The notes: a model not told the origin generated them from the letters alone. Positions 28,531 to 40,682 are shown, counted from the first letter of the stretch. The stretch: 64,000 bases of DNA from Podospora bellae-mahoneyi (GCF_035222275.1 NW_026946359.1:744001-808000), one strand, 5' to 3'. Program-made: numbers and translations.

Positions 28531-30674
28531 AGGTCAGGATTCAGCCTTGCAAGTCCCTTTTGGGAAGGCTATATCTGATTGGTCAGCGCCGGACATGCCC
28601 GGCTTTTTTCGGGAGATGTACATTCGGGGGAAGGACACATGCGACCAGACCCGGGGATATGGTAACGGAGGGCCGAGAAGTGTAAACACCATCTCCCCGA
28701 CTGCCCGATTCAAGGAAACTTTCTGTATAGCTAGCTTCACGTCGTGTGGTTTGCTCCGCCTCGTGATCATAGGCGGCCGATGGTGATGCAGGAGAATGTG
28801 ACTATTTTCATCAGGTCGTCGATGTCCCGGCCGAGAGGAGGAGATTTGACACCCTACAGTGCTTCGGCATGTCCGTTGTAGTGAAACCGCAACACCGAGG
28901 AGGGAGCCCATGCTCATTCTCTTCTGTAATCTATTTGGGCTTCATTGGGTCATTGCTACCTAGCCCAATTCATCACCCTGGTCACTGGCCGATGCGTTAA
29001 CCAACTAGGTGGTTACCAAGGATACAGCTCTCCTAGATACACTCATCAGTAATCAATTTGATACATTGCACCATCACCCTCTCATCACACCGCACAGGCA
29101 GAAGCACCGCACCAGGAAACTAAGTAGGCCACCTCACTCACCTCCGCTCTAGACCAACACGACTCACACACCACCGCTCACCAAAAGATACTTTGGTTGA
29201 GCAGAAAGATATACACTCTCATATTAGCTTCCTTATCAACAACCAATCCAATCCAACTACCACACCCCCCACACCCCCCTGATCACACCGAGAAGTGCCC
29301 ATCTATCTTGTACTCACCTCACCGCTGACCTTGCTGTCACCAGACAGACCATCGCTCCTTTTGATCACCCATTCCCCTTCCTCACCCTCCCATCCTAAAC
29401 AGGCACCCACCGCGACCCCTTTTTAACCTGCTCCATTTCTTTACACATCAGGATGTATTCCAACACATGTCTCTTTAATCATAGACTCTTTTGACAATAA
29501 TATCTCCTGAGGCATAGAATCTCCTCAGGTCCAAAGTCAGGTGGTTTAAGTCATGGAGAGAAAGGTGCCATGTAGATAGCCTGCTCCATAAGCAACGGAT
29601 CAAAGAACCCAACCTAGACGAGGAATCTTTAGCTGCTTTTCACGTCAGACTTACCGCGACGAATGAGGCTCATGGGTGTTTACGTTCAAAGAACAGGCCT
29701 TCCTGGAACACCACATTGGCCATTGCATTGTCACCAGATACCCCTAGAGAGAGCTGAGAGAGCCTAGCCATTATAATGAAGCCATGCTGCTGGACCAGAG
29801 CTTTGACCAAAGCTCGTGTCACAGGATGAAAAGAACTCTGAGCTGCTTCTTGATAAACAAGTTGACCATTCACAGACACACAGTTCATCAAAAGCATCAA
29901 AGTTAGTAGTAGTAATACTCCAATTGCTACCTCTTGCACCCCCCCTCTCCCCCTTACCCCCCTTAATCCCTACAGCATATCCCTAATGCCTCTTACAAGA
30001 GTAATCTCCACATATATGCAAACAATAAACCCAACCCAACCCAACCAAGACGGTGTACCTTACACTTCAACAGAAAACACCCCCTCCCTCCCTCCCTTCC
30101 CTTCCAAGCTCAAGAAACCCAAGCCCATTATATAACCCCCCTTTCCCAGTCCCGTAAACGCCAGAAACCTCTCCTTCATCAACCAGCATAGCAAGAACCC
30201 CCCCTAAAAACCCCTTGCCCATCCTCCCACAAGCGAATCACCGCCATAGGCGAGAGAAGATACGATACCTAAAACAACAAGGCACAAAAGGGCAGGAGAG
30301 CCCCCATCCACTGCAAATCCAGAGTCGAGAGAAGTATAAAAAACAAACAACCCGCTTTCCCATCAATCCCAATTCACACAGCCCACCCCAACACTCCCCG
30401 CCCACCAAACAAACCCAGATTTTTCTAAAACTCAACAACACCCAAGCTCTCTCTTGCCCCGCTAAACTAAACAGAACCAAATGCATGCCCAGTGTCGCAA
30501 AGGCAAAGTCGTGCCATGCTAGTTGAATGATAAATTGAAAAAGAACGCAGAGAAAACCTTGTGTGGTGGGTTGGTTGTGCAGCAGTGCCATGTCGTCATC
30601 GTCAAAAAGTCGTCATCAAAAGTCGTTACAGTCAGTCGTACATTAGTCAACCAGTCAAACGAAAAAGCCCATTA

Positions 30675-32790
30675 CTATTGGAGCCCGGCACTGATCTTCC
30701 TCTGTGTCGCGACCGGAGACACATGGCTCGCGCTCCCTACCCGCCCGCTCGTCTTGCGAACGCCCGTGGGAGCCACGGCGCCTTGCCTCTTGGGACTGCT
30801 GTTGCCTCCGCGAACCTTGGTCAGAACCCCAGACGCGGAACTAACTCGCTGGGCTTGCTCGTAAGACTTGGTTCTGGCTGCTCCGGTGCCGATGTTCTCG
30901 ATATCGTTGGACGCATCGTTGTCGACGACTTGATAGACGGTTGTGGTGGTTGTTGTTTGTTGGCTGACGGCACGCTCGCTGGTACGGCGGTCCGGAGACA
31001 TTGACGCTGAAGCCTTGCGATGAGAGCGCATTCGCAAATACAACTCCTCGTCCGACTCGTTGCCCTGCGACGTCCGGTGCATCGAGATGATCTCGGTTTG
31101 GGTCTCCTCGACGGCGCGCTCCTCCTCGACAGTAGCGACAACAGTGGCGGTGTTGCGGCCATACCCAGCACGAGCAGTCTTCCTCGGTTGACCTGGTGTC
31201 GGCGCAGGAAGATAGTCTTCCTTGTTGTCCCGAGCATTGTCAACCGAATCCACCTCGCCGAGTGGTGTGCGCCCTGCACGGTTGGGAGGGGTGGCAACGC
31301 CATTCTTGCTCGCACCACGAGCAGCCTTTTGGACCGCACGGTTGGGAGTCTGGGGTACACCCTTGGCCGCGTTGGCAGCCATCTCCTTGCGGAGCTTCCT
31401 CTCGATGCGCTCCTCGAGCCACCATTCCCGGAAGACACCCTGGTTCAGGTGAAGCCAGTGCTGCTGGGGGCCAACGACCATGCCCGGACGCATGAAGCGC
31501 ATGTAGGCGATGACCTCGTTGGCGGTGAAGCCATATCTGTAAATGAGGTAGGCACCAATCAAGCAGCCAGTGCGACCGAGACCAGCCTTGCAGTGAACAG
31601 CAATGCCCTTCTTCCTGACCGTGATCATCTCGTGAGCCAAGCGAATGAATTTGCGCACAGTGGAAAGAGGTGGGCAGGTGCCGTCCTCGAAGATCATGTC
31701 GATGTGCTGGATGCCAAGAGCCTCAAAGTACGAGGCATTGTAGAGAACCGAGTTGAGGCGAACCACGAGTCCAATATTCCTCTCGGTAAAGTGTGTCAAG
31801 ACATTGCGAAGGGGCTGGTTGATAAAGGCGTCCGACTCGATCTGGGCAAGGTTCTTTGGAAGCAGCTCCCAACCTTCCGTGCCTTCTGGCGTCTTGGCCA
31901 CCTCGGCGGTCTGTGGGGAAGCAAAAGCAAGGAAGCTGGGCGAGATCCAGTTGAAATCGCCGTTCTCGACCCGCTCAAACTTTTCGTATTCGTCGAGATC
32001 AAAGTTCTCAAGAACGCAGCAGCCTTCCTCCTTGGCCTTCCACACACCATAAACGACATCCTGGACAGTGATGCCATAGTCGGCCTGACTATAGCCGGCA
32101 TCCCTGAAAGGCATGAGGGGGGGGTCGACTTGCGCAACAGGCGCGAGGGCCAAATGCGGTGGCCATGACTGAATCAAAACCATGTAGCAAGCAAGAAGGC
32201 AAGAAGCATTGGCACGGCCTACGAAAAAGTGGTTAGAATGGAGAAGAAAGCTTTCAGACACAAGATCAAACATACTGCGAGGATCAGCTCTGCTCCAGAA
32301 AACAATAGGCCTGTCCTTGTTCTCCTTCGCTCCGAGGATCTCGTGGAACTGCAGCGCAAAGCGGTAGAGATGTCCAATGTGAAGCGGGCCAAAGTCGTGG
32401 TGGAAGGCATTGTAGAGAAGAGTATCATCTACTGTGAAATAGTAGGGCTGCTTGTAGTCTTGGGCGGGAGTGGGCTCGACATTGCGCTGCGATCGCTTCC
32501 TAGGCGACCGAGGAGCTTGGTCGGGGTAGGGAAACAACGTGTTGGCATCGGGCGCCTCGGTGTAAGCGGCGAGATATAAGCGGTCTTTTTGAATTGTCAG
32601 CCAGGTGATCGGGTAGCCAGGGAGAGGTAAAGAATATTTGACAATTCTGCGGTGACGATGCTGAAGATAACGAGACTCCATGATCCGGTGATACAAGATG
32701 CAAAACAAGCCATTGGCAACAATTGAACATACCAGGAATGTACTCGATTATTTGCCCCATGTTGCTGGCGTAGCGGGTGGAAGGTGCCAT
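30675..32790 (-). CDS. CDC14: Cdc14 dual-specificity protein phosphatase
   Basis: Exons 32790-32733, 32584-32276 and 32218-30675, with introns of 148 and 57 nt, give 636 aa. Cdc14 reverses Cdk1 phosphorylation and acts in mitotic exit, cytokinesis and septation. The N-terminal domain is clear (IIEYIPDRLYLAAYTE, FHHDFGPLHIGHLYRFALQF, VAQVDPPLMPFRDAGYS). The catalytic domain has the P-loop HCKAGLGRTG at residues 331-340 (Cys332, Arg338) and the general-acid loop FEDGTCPP. The conserved PGMVVGPQQHWL segment follows. The C-terminal ~200 residues are disordered, rich in Ser/Thr-Pro and basic residues, and end with VRKTSGR and RKISAGLQ. The first two exons are needed to supply the start and the DRLYLAAY strand. 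The gene is divergent from PCC1. Confidence 0.96.
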
Positions 32791-33698
32791 CTCTTCGTGG
32801 CTCGTCGCTGCGGTCGACGGTGGTGGGATATTCGGTAGGTGAGAATGCGCGCAAGTGCATGTACCCGTGGCGGCTTCTCGAATTTCGATCAACAATGCAG
32901 GTCAAGGTTGCTGCTTTCCAAATGATGCTCTTTTTCTAGAAATTAGTCGCAGTGGGTGGGGGGTAAAAGGTAAGGGAGGCAGGTGTCGTTGAAGTCGGTG
33001 AGGACGCGCAAAACCGGTTCTACTGCAAGAATGAGGGTGGCTGGGGACTGATGTCAACAACGACTGGGGTCGACAATGCGCGCGAAGGAACCTAAGGTAG
33101 GCTGGGAAGAACCTTGGCTCTCTCTCTGTTAAGACCAACGACGGCCCGCGGCGCAAAAAGCAGTGACGATGATGCTGTTTGCAATGGGGAAGGAGAGCAT
33201 GTGGCAGCCTTCGTTCTGCGAGAGAGATTTTATCGACAGGAGCCAGTGACCCAAGTGTATTTTGACCTTTGTTATTCCAGCCCATTTGCACGGGGGTCTC
33301 GTCTCCAGGGGACCGCTCCACAACAACGGCAAAATCGGGTCGCTCTGCCCTCGTGGACCAATCAGATTTCTCATTTTCGTTTCCAGATTCTCATCACCAC
33401 AGCAACCAGCCCCCAAGCTTCCCTCCCCACATCAGTTAAGCTCGCTAAGGGCCATCACAGACAGGGGTTTTTAGGTAGCGACCCTTCGCCCCCCTTCCAC
33501 ACTGTTGGCATTCCTCAGCTATCTTATCGCCCGAAACCTGCCCCACCATCCGCAGCACCACGCTCTTCAGCATCGTCATCCGTCACAAGCCAGTAGCTCC
33601 GCCCTTGACGAACTTTTACACTTTCGTTAGCTGCCAGACCATCTTTTTCTCCTCTTCCTAGTCCAGGAAACAGAAAAGAAGACAGAAAAGTAGCAACC
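32791..33698. promoter_or_regulatory. shared divergent promoter: CDC14 / PCC1
   Basis: This 908-bp spacer lies between divergent genes. It contains CGCG-rich patches (near 33000-33090) and a pyrimidine-rich leader just before the PCC1 ATG. No gene is supported here. Confidence 0.5.
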
Positions 33699-34103
33699 AT
33701 GTCAACCGAATTAACTTATCCCTGTTCTCTGTATGTCTTTTTCCCCATCTTATCTGGTGTGTCTAGCAAGATGAGCGCAATCTAAAAGAATTACCCCGCC
33801 ACTAATCAATCACTGCTTGCTTGCTTTCAACACAGAAGCCTCGATGTCCCCTTTCCCGACGCAAGACTTGCCAATGTTGCGCTTCAGGCTCTCCGAGTAG
33901 ACAAGGAACTGTCTGCGCTCGTTCAAAAGGAGTTATCGGCCGTTGACTCGACGCTCAAAGTTCGGTACAAGGCGACAACAAACAGGATGCTGCGCGTGGC
34001 TGTCAACTCGTTCTTTGACAGCTTGGCTCTTGTGTTGGAGGTGATGGAACAGTTGGATGTGGATGTAATAGAGACTAGAAAGGCGGAGGAAGAGACTGGT
34101 TGA
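33699..34103 (+). CDS. PCC1: EKC/KEOPS complex subunit Pcc1
   Basis: Exons 33699-33730 and 33836-34103, joined across a 105-nt intron (CT|GTATGT ... ACAG|A), give a 99-aa protein, typical for Pcc1. KEOPS makes the N6-threonylcarbamoyl-adenosine base of ANN-decoding tRNAs and influences telomeres and transcription; Pcc1 is its small dimerising subunit. The family pattern is visible: SLDVPFPDARLANVALQAL, the conserved VDKE (in the family position for D-E/P-E), then LKVRYKATTNRMLRVAVNSF and a C-terminal helix (FDSLALVLEVMEQLD). The short first exon is required to provide the ATG and the first strand. The gene is divergent from CDC14 and converges on the WD40 gene. Confidence 0.93.
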
Positions 34104-34288
34104 AACGGCAAGCTGCAACTGTGAATCGCCAGAAACATGAGGCAACTCAAACCACCGTGCCGAGCCGCAAGAGATGATGGGGACGGTCAAGACTATTAGG
34201 CATGTGAAAGTTAACTGTGCAGCCTATAGAGAAAGGCGCGCTTGCTGCATTGCTAGCCGCAAGAGGCACAGCATCACGGGAGCATTCG

Positions 34289-34320
34289 CCGGAACATCAA
34301 CATCAACATCAACATCACCA
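34289..34320 (+). repeat. short (CATCAA)n repeat
   Basis: A short tract of CATCAA-type hexamers lies in the 292-bp spacer between the convergent PCC1 and WD40 genes, probably in a 3' UTR. Confidence 0.6.
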
Positions 34321-34395
34321 GGGGCACGACAAAGGCGTTTGTAGGCCACCAGACATATCCTGGGACGGGTATCTTTTGACGTTAATAAATGGTAC

Positions 34396-36095
34396 TTAAA
34401 TCTGCTCCTGCTTTACCAACTCGTCTTCAATCTGCCTTTGCAGCTCCATCTCAATATCAACAGCCATTGCATCGTTGTCGTCCGGGGCAACCCCGTTTTC
34501 TTCTGCATGACCATTCATCCCATTTGGTGTGGTACCATTCGGCTGGGCCTCGGGCTGCCGGCTTGGCTGGTGTCTAAACACTTTAATGGTGTTGTCCTGC
34601 CCACAGCTGACCATTGTCTTGCCGTTGACATCCACCCAGAAGCACACGCCATCGTGCGCCCCAGTGATCCGTTGGACAATCATCTTGTCTACAACATCCC
34701 ACATGACAATGTCGCCGTCCTCGCTGGCTGACACTATGAAGGGTTGCGGCTTGTCGTCCTCGTCTGGCTCGTATCCATCCTCGGCGTAGGTAACAGCGCC
34801 AAAACACCCCCCGATAGAGAACCCCTTGTTCTTGTGACCTTGATATGTCTTCTTGACCGTACCAGATACGTAGTCCCACAGTCGAATCGAGTTGTCGAGG
34901 TTGAAGGCTAGTACGAACCTTCCGTTGGGGCTGAAGCAGACATTGGTGACGGCTGGGTTGTCTTCGTGGACTAGTGTTCTAAGACATTGCCCAGTTGAAG
35001 TGTCCCAGACACGACTGTGGGTGCAAACAACCTTGTGTTAGTGATCGATCAATGAAGGCGGCAGGCGGTTAGGGATAACACTTGCATCAATCCATCCGTA
35101 CTGCAGCTCACCACCAACGTCCCGTCGTTACAGAACCCAATCCCGCTCACTGGATCACTGTGCGCAGGTAAACTCCTCATCAACCGCCCAGCTCTGACGT
35201 CCCATAAGAAAACCGCCTCGTCATAGCTCCCGCTTGCCAGAATGTTGCCTTTTGGTGAAAAGGCCAGACAGTAAACGTAGTTGTGATGGCCCAATAACGG
35301 ACCGTTACCAGTTCTCCCTCCTCGTATCGTGGAGGAGCCTCTGTATTCTTTTCCGGTAGCATCCGGCGTAGAGTGCGCAGCATGCGCCGGGTTCCCTGTT
35401 AACCTGTCCCATAACCTGATAGCTTTGTCGTCGGACCCCGTGGCGATGGTGTTGCTGTCGGGCGCCCAAGCCAAACAAGAGATACCGGCCATGTGCCCGA
35501 CGATGGTGTCCAAGCACTCTCCCGTAGCGGCGTCCCATATCTTTACTGTGGCATCGGCCGAGGCAGAGGCGATCCAACACCCGTCGGGGGAGATGCGTAC
35601 TTGGGAGATGGCTTTCATGTGCCCCTTGAGGCAGAGGTGAGGTTGGTAGTTTGGTCTAATAGGCGGTCGGTGGATGGATGGGGGGGTCGGTTGGGCAGAC
35701 TGTGAACGGGATATGGACTGGGAACGGGATCGGGAGCGTGATTGTGATCTAGAGTATGGTGTTTGGGAGCGGGATCTGGATCTGAATGAGGATCTTGATC
35801 TCGACCGTGAACGAGACCGAGATCTTGACCGTGAGCCATCGCGGGAGGATGTAGGTGATCGGGAATTGTATCTTTCTCTACTTTGGCTGCGCGAGGCCCG
35901 CTCGCGACGTATTGAAAGACCTTGGGTCTGTTGGACGAGGCTGCTATTGTGGGGTGGGGTGCTGTCGCGTACACCATCAAGGTTGCCAGGCGAGCTGTAC
36001 CGTGGTGTTGAGTCCATGCTGTCACCGTCTACTCGGCGTCGCTTTGAAGGTGGTTCCGGAAAAGGGGTCGCAGTGGTAGAGTCGAGCGTTGACAT
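34396..36095 (-). CDS. WD40 protein, WDR5/Swd3-like, with N-terminal RS domain
   Basis: Exons 36095-35080 and 35014-34396, joined across a 65-nt intron, give 544 aa. Seven WD repeats begin at about residue 154 (LKGHMKAISQ, TIVGHMAGIS, LLGHHNYVYC, LPAHSDPVSG and so on), with the WDR5/Swd3 spacing. Swd3/WDR5 is a core subunit of the Set1/COMPASS histone H3K4 methyltransferase. Ahead of the propeller is a basic NLS-like KRRRVDG at about residues 18-24 and an arginine-serine domain at about 63-137 with long RS dipeptide runs, which is not typical of Swd3. A long C-terminal tail is Gln/Asn/Pro-rich and then acidic. The splice donor used (GT|GTTATC) is weak and the join adds a Gln-Val before RVWD, so that boundary is the least certain part. 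Seven-bladed relatives outside COMPASS cannot be excluded. Confidence 0.88.
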
Positions 36096-36613
36096 TGTTT
36101 TGTTCCGGCGAGGAACTGGTTCAAAGGGAGCTCCGACAGCCTGCCTGCCGGAAAAGTTTCCAGGTCGCGAAGCCGATCGCTGACGGCCGCGTTGAACGTT
36201 GCAGTTGACGGGACGTGACAGGGGGCTTTTGCGCTAAAATCTTGGCTGGATCTGCTTCCGCACAGTGCCGCCGGCCATTGGCCAATTCTAGACCGTTGGC
36301 CGGGGATTATTTTCAGGCGCGCACAGGCACTGAAGGGAGACGGCAGGGAAAACCCAGAGTTGGTGGATGCCATTGGACGAGATTGGGGACGTTGGGGAGG
36401 TGCTTGAAGCTCTCTTCTTTCATCAAACATATCTGCTTCGTATTAAGGGAGTTTTTATACATTGCGAGGGGTGCATATGTTATGAGATATATCTCATGTG
36501 AAGCTTCTTATTTTCTTTGAGCTTCAAACTATCTTTCTGTCAACAACAAACAAACAGACGCGAAGCTGCCAAACACAATCTCGTACGAAACATATCAACA
36601 ATCTTGAAGGACC
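36096..36613. promoter_or_regulatory. shared divergent promoter: WD40 gene / Isc1-type gene
   Basis: This 518-bp spacer lies between divergent genes. It contains a perfect 16-bp palindrome (36482-36497). No gene is visible. Confidence 0.5.
36482..36497. repeat. 16-bp perfect palindrome
   Basis: ATGAGATATATCTCAT reads the same on both strands. It lies about 115 bp upstream of the Isc1-type ATG, in an AT-rich stretch of the divergent promoter. Confidence 0.8.
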
Positions 36614-38280
36614 ATGGAAGAGTTACCGACAGAGCTCAACATCGTGACTCTCAATTGCTGGGGCCTCAAATTCATCTCCAAGCTGCGCAATGAACGCTTG
36701 GCCGAAATCGGACGTCAACTTGCGATAGCAGACCCTTCACCACACATCGTCTGCTTACAAGAATGCTTCACTCAGGAGGATTACAAGGCCATCCGACGTG
36801 AGACGCGCTTCATTCTCCCCTACGGCAAGTTTTACTTCAGCGGGCCTTTCGGAGGAGGGCTCGCCATTCTCTCAAAATGGCCGATTGAAGAGAGCACTCT
36901 GTTTCGCTACCCACTGAACGGCAGGCCGACGGCTTTCTGGCGTGGAGATTGGTATGTCGGAAAAGGGGTGGCCTGCGCAAAGATTCGCTATGGGCCGGCG
37001 GCGAAGCAGGTGATTGAGGTGTTCTGTACTCACACTCACTCGCCATATGAGGCTGGTCAACCCGACGATTCATATCTCGCCCAGAGACTCGCGCAGTCGT
37101 GGGAGATATCAAAACTGCTTCGCGGAGCTGCTGAGCGTGGTCATCTAGTGCTTGGTTGCGGTGACTTCAACATGATTCCCATGTCACTGGAACATCAACT
37201 TGTTACCGCCAACACACCTGTTCGCGATGTCTGGAGGGTTTTGCACCCAGACAGCTCTCTCGGGCCAGCAGATCACCCGGCCGAAAAGGCTCGCCGCCGC
37301 CCAATACCAACTGCAGGGTTCAACATTGAGGAGAATGGCGCCGCTTCAGACGGTCCATATTGCACATGGCGGTGGACCAAAGAACAGCAGAAGCTCCTCG
37401 GCCCAGGAAAACCCCCAGTCACCGTTCCCCCTGACACTATCGGTATGCCCCTTCGTTACTCAACTTGACGTGATCAACCCACTAACAACCCCCAGACCGC
37501 CGCGGCAAACGCCTCGACTACATCTTCGCCGGCTCAGGCGACATCGCCTCCCTCAACGGCGGCTGGGTCGTCAAGGCCGCCCGCGTAGGCATGATGATGC
37601 GCCACCCAGAACTAGGCTGCTCCCTCAGCGACCACTTTGCTGTCGAAGCCACCCTCGCCTTCCACCCTCTGTCCTCCTCCTCGGCACAGTCCAGCAGTAA
37701 AGCACCGCCAAACGGCAACAAGCCCGCCCCCGCGGACGAGTCCCTCATCCTCAAAGCGCCCCCAAAAATCCGCCAACCTGGCCAAGACGACGCCAGCACC
37801 ATCCCCGACACCGACGACAAGTACGTCCAAGACGGAACCTACCTCCAGTCTCCCACCCCCTCGTCCATCAGGGACAATTCTTCATTTGACGCCCAGCTTT
37901 TGTCCTTCCTGACCGCCGATCACCTCCAGCTGCCAACCTCGGCGTATGATTTTATTTTGCAGGAGATCCACAAGTATAGACTCCGGGAGGAGAAGCAGAA
38001 GAAGTGGAGGGGGTGGCACTTTTTTGGGTCGTTGGCTGTGTTGGTCGGCTGTTTGGTTGGGGTGTGGTGGTCACCGGCGAACTATGTCGCTTTTGTGCTG
38101 GTGCTGGTGAGCAGCTTGAGCTTTGTCGCGGGAACGGTGGATGGGTTGATGAGTTTGTTGTTTTTCAGGAGCGAGCTGGGGGCGTTGAGGGAGTTTGAGT
38201 GGGAGGTTGTGAATGCTAAACTGAGTGCTGGGGGTGGGGTGCCGACTGCGGATGGGGAGGGGGAGGAGAGAGGGTGGTGA
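36614..38280 (+). CDS. ISC1: inositol phosphosphingolipid phospholipase C (Isc1 / neutral sphingomyelinase type)
   Basis: Exons 36614-37442 and 37496-38280, joined across a 53-nt intron (ATCG|GTATGC ... CCAG|AC), give 537 aa. Isc1 hydrolyses inositol phosphosphingolipids to ceramide. The endonuclease/exonuclease/phosphatase fold is clear, with all main catalytic segments: TLNCWGL, CLQECF (Mg-binding Glu), CTHTHSPY, LGCGDFNMIP (Asp/Asn), LDYIFAG and CSLSDHFAVE (the catalytic Asp-His pair). The C-terminus has two membrane-spanning hydrophobic segments, HFFGSLAVLVGCLVGVWW and YVAFVLVLVSSLSFVAG, in the same place as in yeast Isc1. A Ser/Pro-rich linker lies between the catalytic domain and these segments. 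The ATG at 36614 lies in an ACCATGG context. Confidence 0.94.
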
Positions 38281-38665
38281 TGTTGGTGTAGGAAAAGGAG
38301 AAGAAGGTTGGGTGGGATGATAATTAATTCATAATAATGGAAGAGGCGGGGGTGATGAGACGGATGATGTGCATGAGGTGTTTATATACCCGGGGAGCTA
38401 TCTAGTCACGAGTAATATCATTTTCTATCCCCATTTCCATACCTTGACAGCTATCAACATGGTCATCTTACTTTAGGGATTACGTTACTGCTCATCAACG
38501 CGCTACCCATCTAACCTGATGACCCAAAGGAGAAGTACCTAAACGCACAAACAGGAACCGGAAAACTCATCGTTCATGGCAAATGAACCATCGATATAAC
38601 CTCCTTTTTCCCTCTATAACCAATGACACACACTTAAAAAGAAATATACAACCCATATCTCCACC
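38281..38665. other. convergent intergenic region, 3' UTRs
   Basis: This 385-bp stretch between convergent genes contains an AATTAATTCATAATAAT-type AT-rich patch near 38320-38340, suitable for polyadenylation. No gene is visible. Confidence 0.55.
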
Positions 38666-40627
38666 CTAAACAGGCACCCCATCCACCACCCTCCCATACT
38701 CCCAATTCTCCCCGCTCAACTCCCCATGGCAAGCCTCCTCGTATCTCGCCATCTTCGCCATCCTCTCCTGCGCCTTCAAAAATGCCCCCAACTCACACCA
38801 CCCATCCTTCCGTGCCCCATCGCACTCCTCCAAGCTCCACCCCAAATGCACCGTCCTTTGGTTTAGCACAAAATGGACATACTCCGTCTCTTTCCCTGTC
38901 TCATCCACCTCCCGATTCGCCAGAACGGGTTTTTGAGTTTTGATAATCTCGATGTCGAGCCTGGCACCAAACGGCGTCATGTCCGACACGGTAAAGTTAT
39001 GCTGACCTGGGTACTTGAGCGGGTCGAGTGTGGCCCCGAACTGCGTCAGGCCAAAGGCAGCCAGGATGCTGATGATGTTGGTGTCGTGGGAAAAGTCAAA
39101 GTAGAGAGACTGGTTCAGGGGAAATGTGCCGGTGTTGTTGTCGAGGGTGACGTTGATCTGGGAGCCTGAGTACCCTAGGGTGCGGTTCTGGAGGCGGGCA
39201 ACGACTTCTTGCTGGTAGCCAAGGCCGATCGCTCTCTGTTACACATCATTAGTAAAGATCAAGAGAGGGTAGCGTGTGATAAAGACCTACTCCAACCGGC
39301 GATCCAAATCCATCGTTTCCGTAAAAGTTGAGATCGATCGAGTACCCGAAATGAAGCCACTCTTCATATGTAAACAACTCGCAGAACTTGCTGAAGCCGT
39401 ATGCCACCTATCCTCATGTCAGCCGTACACATCCTCATCACCAAGTCAAATACTCACAGTCTCATATGGACACATTGTCTGCGCAGCGTATGTATCCTCA
39501 ACCGTCCACTCGTACCCTTCAACCAACTTCGCCAGCCTCTCCGTTGCTATTTCTCGTCAGCAAACTCCCTTCACCCATCCCTTTTGCTTCAAACTCACCA
39601 TTCTGCAAGTAAACCCCAATCCACTTCTCCTGCGCCTTAGACCCCCCATTCACCTTGTTCCCATTCGGGCAGTTCAAATACCCAGCCAGACTATTATTGT
39701 ACCCAGCATCCTCAATGATAACCTCAATCGTCGCATTACTCGTCCACCCCAACCCGAAGAACCCCGCCATAAAATTCTCGGCCGACTTCAACATCCTGTC
39801 CTGCGTCGTCGTCCGCACAATAATCTTGCTGTTAGGATTATACAGCTTCCCATACATGTACGCATGCAAAACCCCCGAATCATACAACTCCTGCCTCCCC
39901 TTCGGCACCAGTATCTCCTGCCCCAACTCATACCTCCACTCATTCAAAAACCCTATATCACCACTCGTCTTGAACCCGCCCCTCTTCTTCGCCTCCCCGA
40001 TCCTCCTCCCCAACCCATCAACATTGCTCCCAACAGTCGGGTACCGACTCCCATGCCTAGACACCATCTGAACCTGCACAATCTCCGCCCCCTCCGGCAA
40101 AGGCCACTCCTCGACCCCAAACCCCTTAGCCGGTCTATACGGCGTCAAAAACCCCATCTCCCCAAAGATACTCCCCCCCTTCTCACTCCCATCCCCACCC
40201 CGCACCGGCACCTGCGTCTGCAACGGCTCGTTCGGAACCCACGTCTTCCCATCTTCCACGCCCCACTCCCTCGTCTGGGCCAAAAAACCCGGCTTGCCAG
40301 TAGCAGTTGGCCCAGCCCATTTCCCGTCCTCAGTATTAAAGTACTGAGGCACAGTACTAGTCGGTTCGCACCCCCCACCACCAGCCCCAGGAACAATAAA
40401 CTTACCGTTTGGTTTCGTGGCTGATGGGGAGGGCGAAGGCGAGGAGTGATACCCAAACAGGGAGCCATCCCCCGTAAACAACGCCACCAGCAGCACCAAC
40501 GGCAACGACACCAAAAACGACAGCGAGAAGGTGACTACATCCCTCCTGTAGATCCTGAACGCGCGGGGGTCAAAGTTTCGGGGTGTGGGAGGGAGTGGTT
40601 TGCCAGCTAGATCGTCCATTGCGTAGA

Positions 40628-40682
<55 letters not shown>

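Larger units (their letters stand above)
25798..30674. other. 4.9-kb gene-poor region
   Basis: No supportable protein gene lies between the SWIM gene start and the Cdc14 gene end. The ORFs are short, overlap on both strands, and mostly begin at non-ATG codons. The sequence is not strongly AT-biased, so it does not look like a heavily RIP-mutated transposon. Notable contents are a 13-bp tandem repeat at 27557-27582, a dense cluster of TGACA/TGTCA pentamers at 28390-28530, and a C/A-rich low-complexity stretch at about 29040-30480, the end of which should include the Cdc14 3' UTR. It may contain noncoding transcripts or a long regulatory region. Confidence 0.5.

Noticed and set aside
28950-29035. 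tRNA-like segment on the minus strand (TAGTTGGTTAACGC resembling an A box)
   Set aside because: No matching B box (GGTTCGANNCC) and no 7-bp acceptor or 5-bp anticodon stem can be formed. The AACCA/TGGTT complement is only a short hairpin.
29670-29939. Minus-strand frame with a signal-peptide-like start (IGVLLLLTLMLL)
   Set aside because: It begins at GTG with no suitable upstream ATG. The downstream sequence has no family character and no exon chain could be built.
31020-32168. 382-codon plus-strand frame antisense to Cdc14
   Set aside because: It mirrors the conserved Cdc14 coding sequence and has no family character of its own.
39276-40424. 382-codon plus-strand frame antisense to the acid phosphatase
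   Set aside because: Its Pro/Arg/His-rich translation is typical of an antisense shadow and it spans the phosphatase introns.
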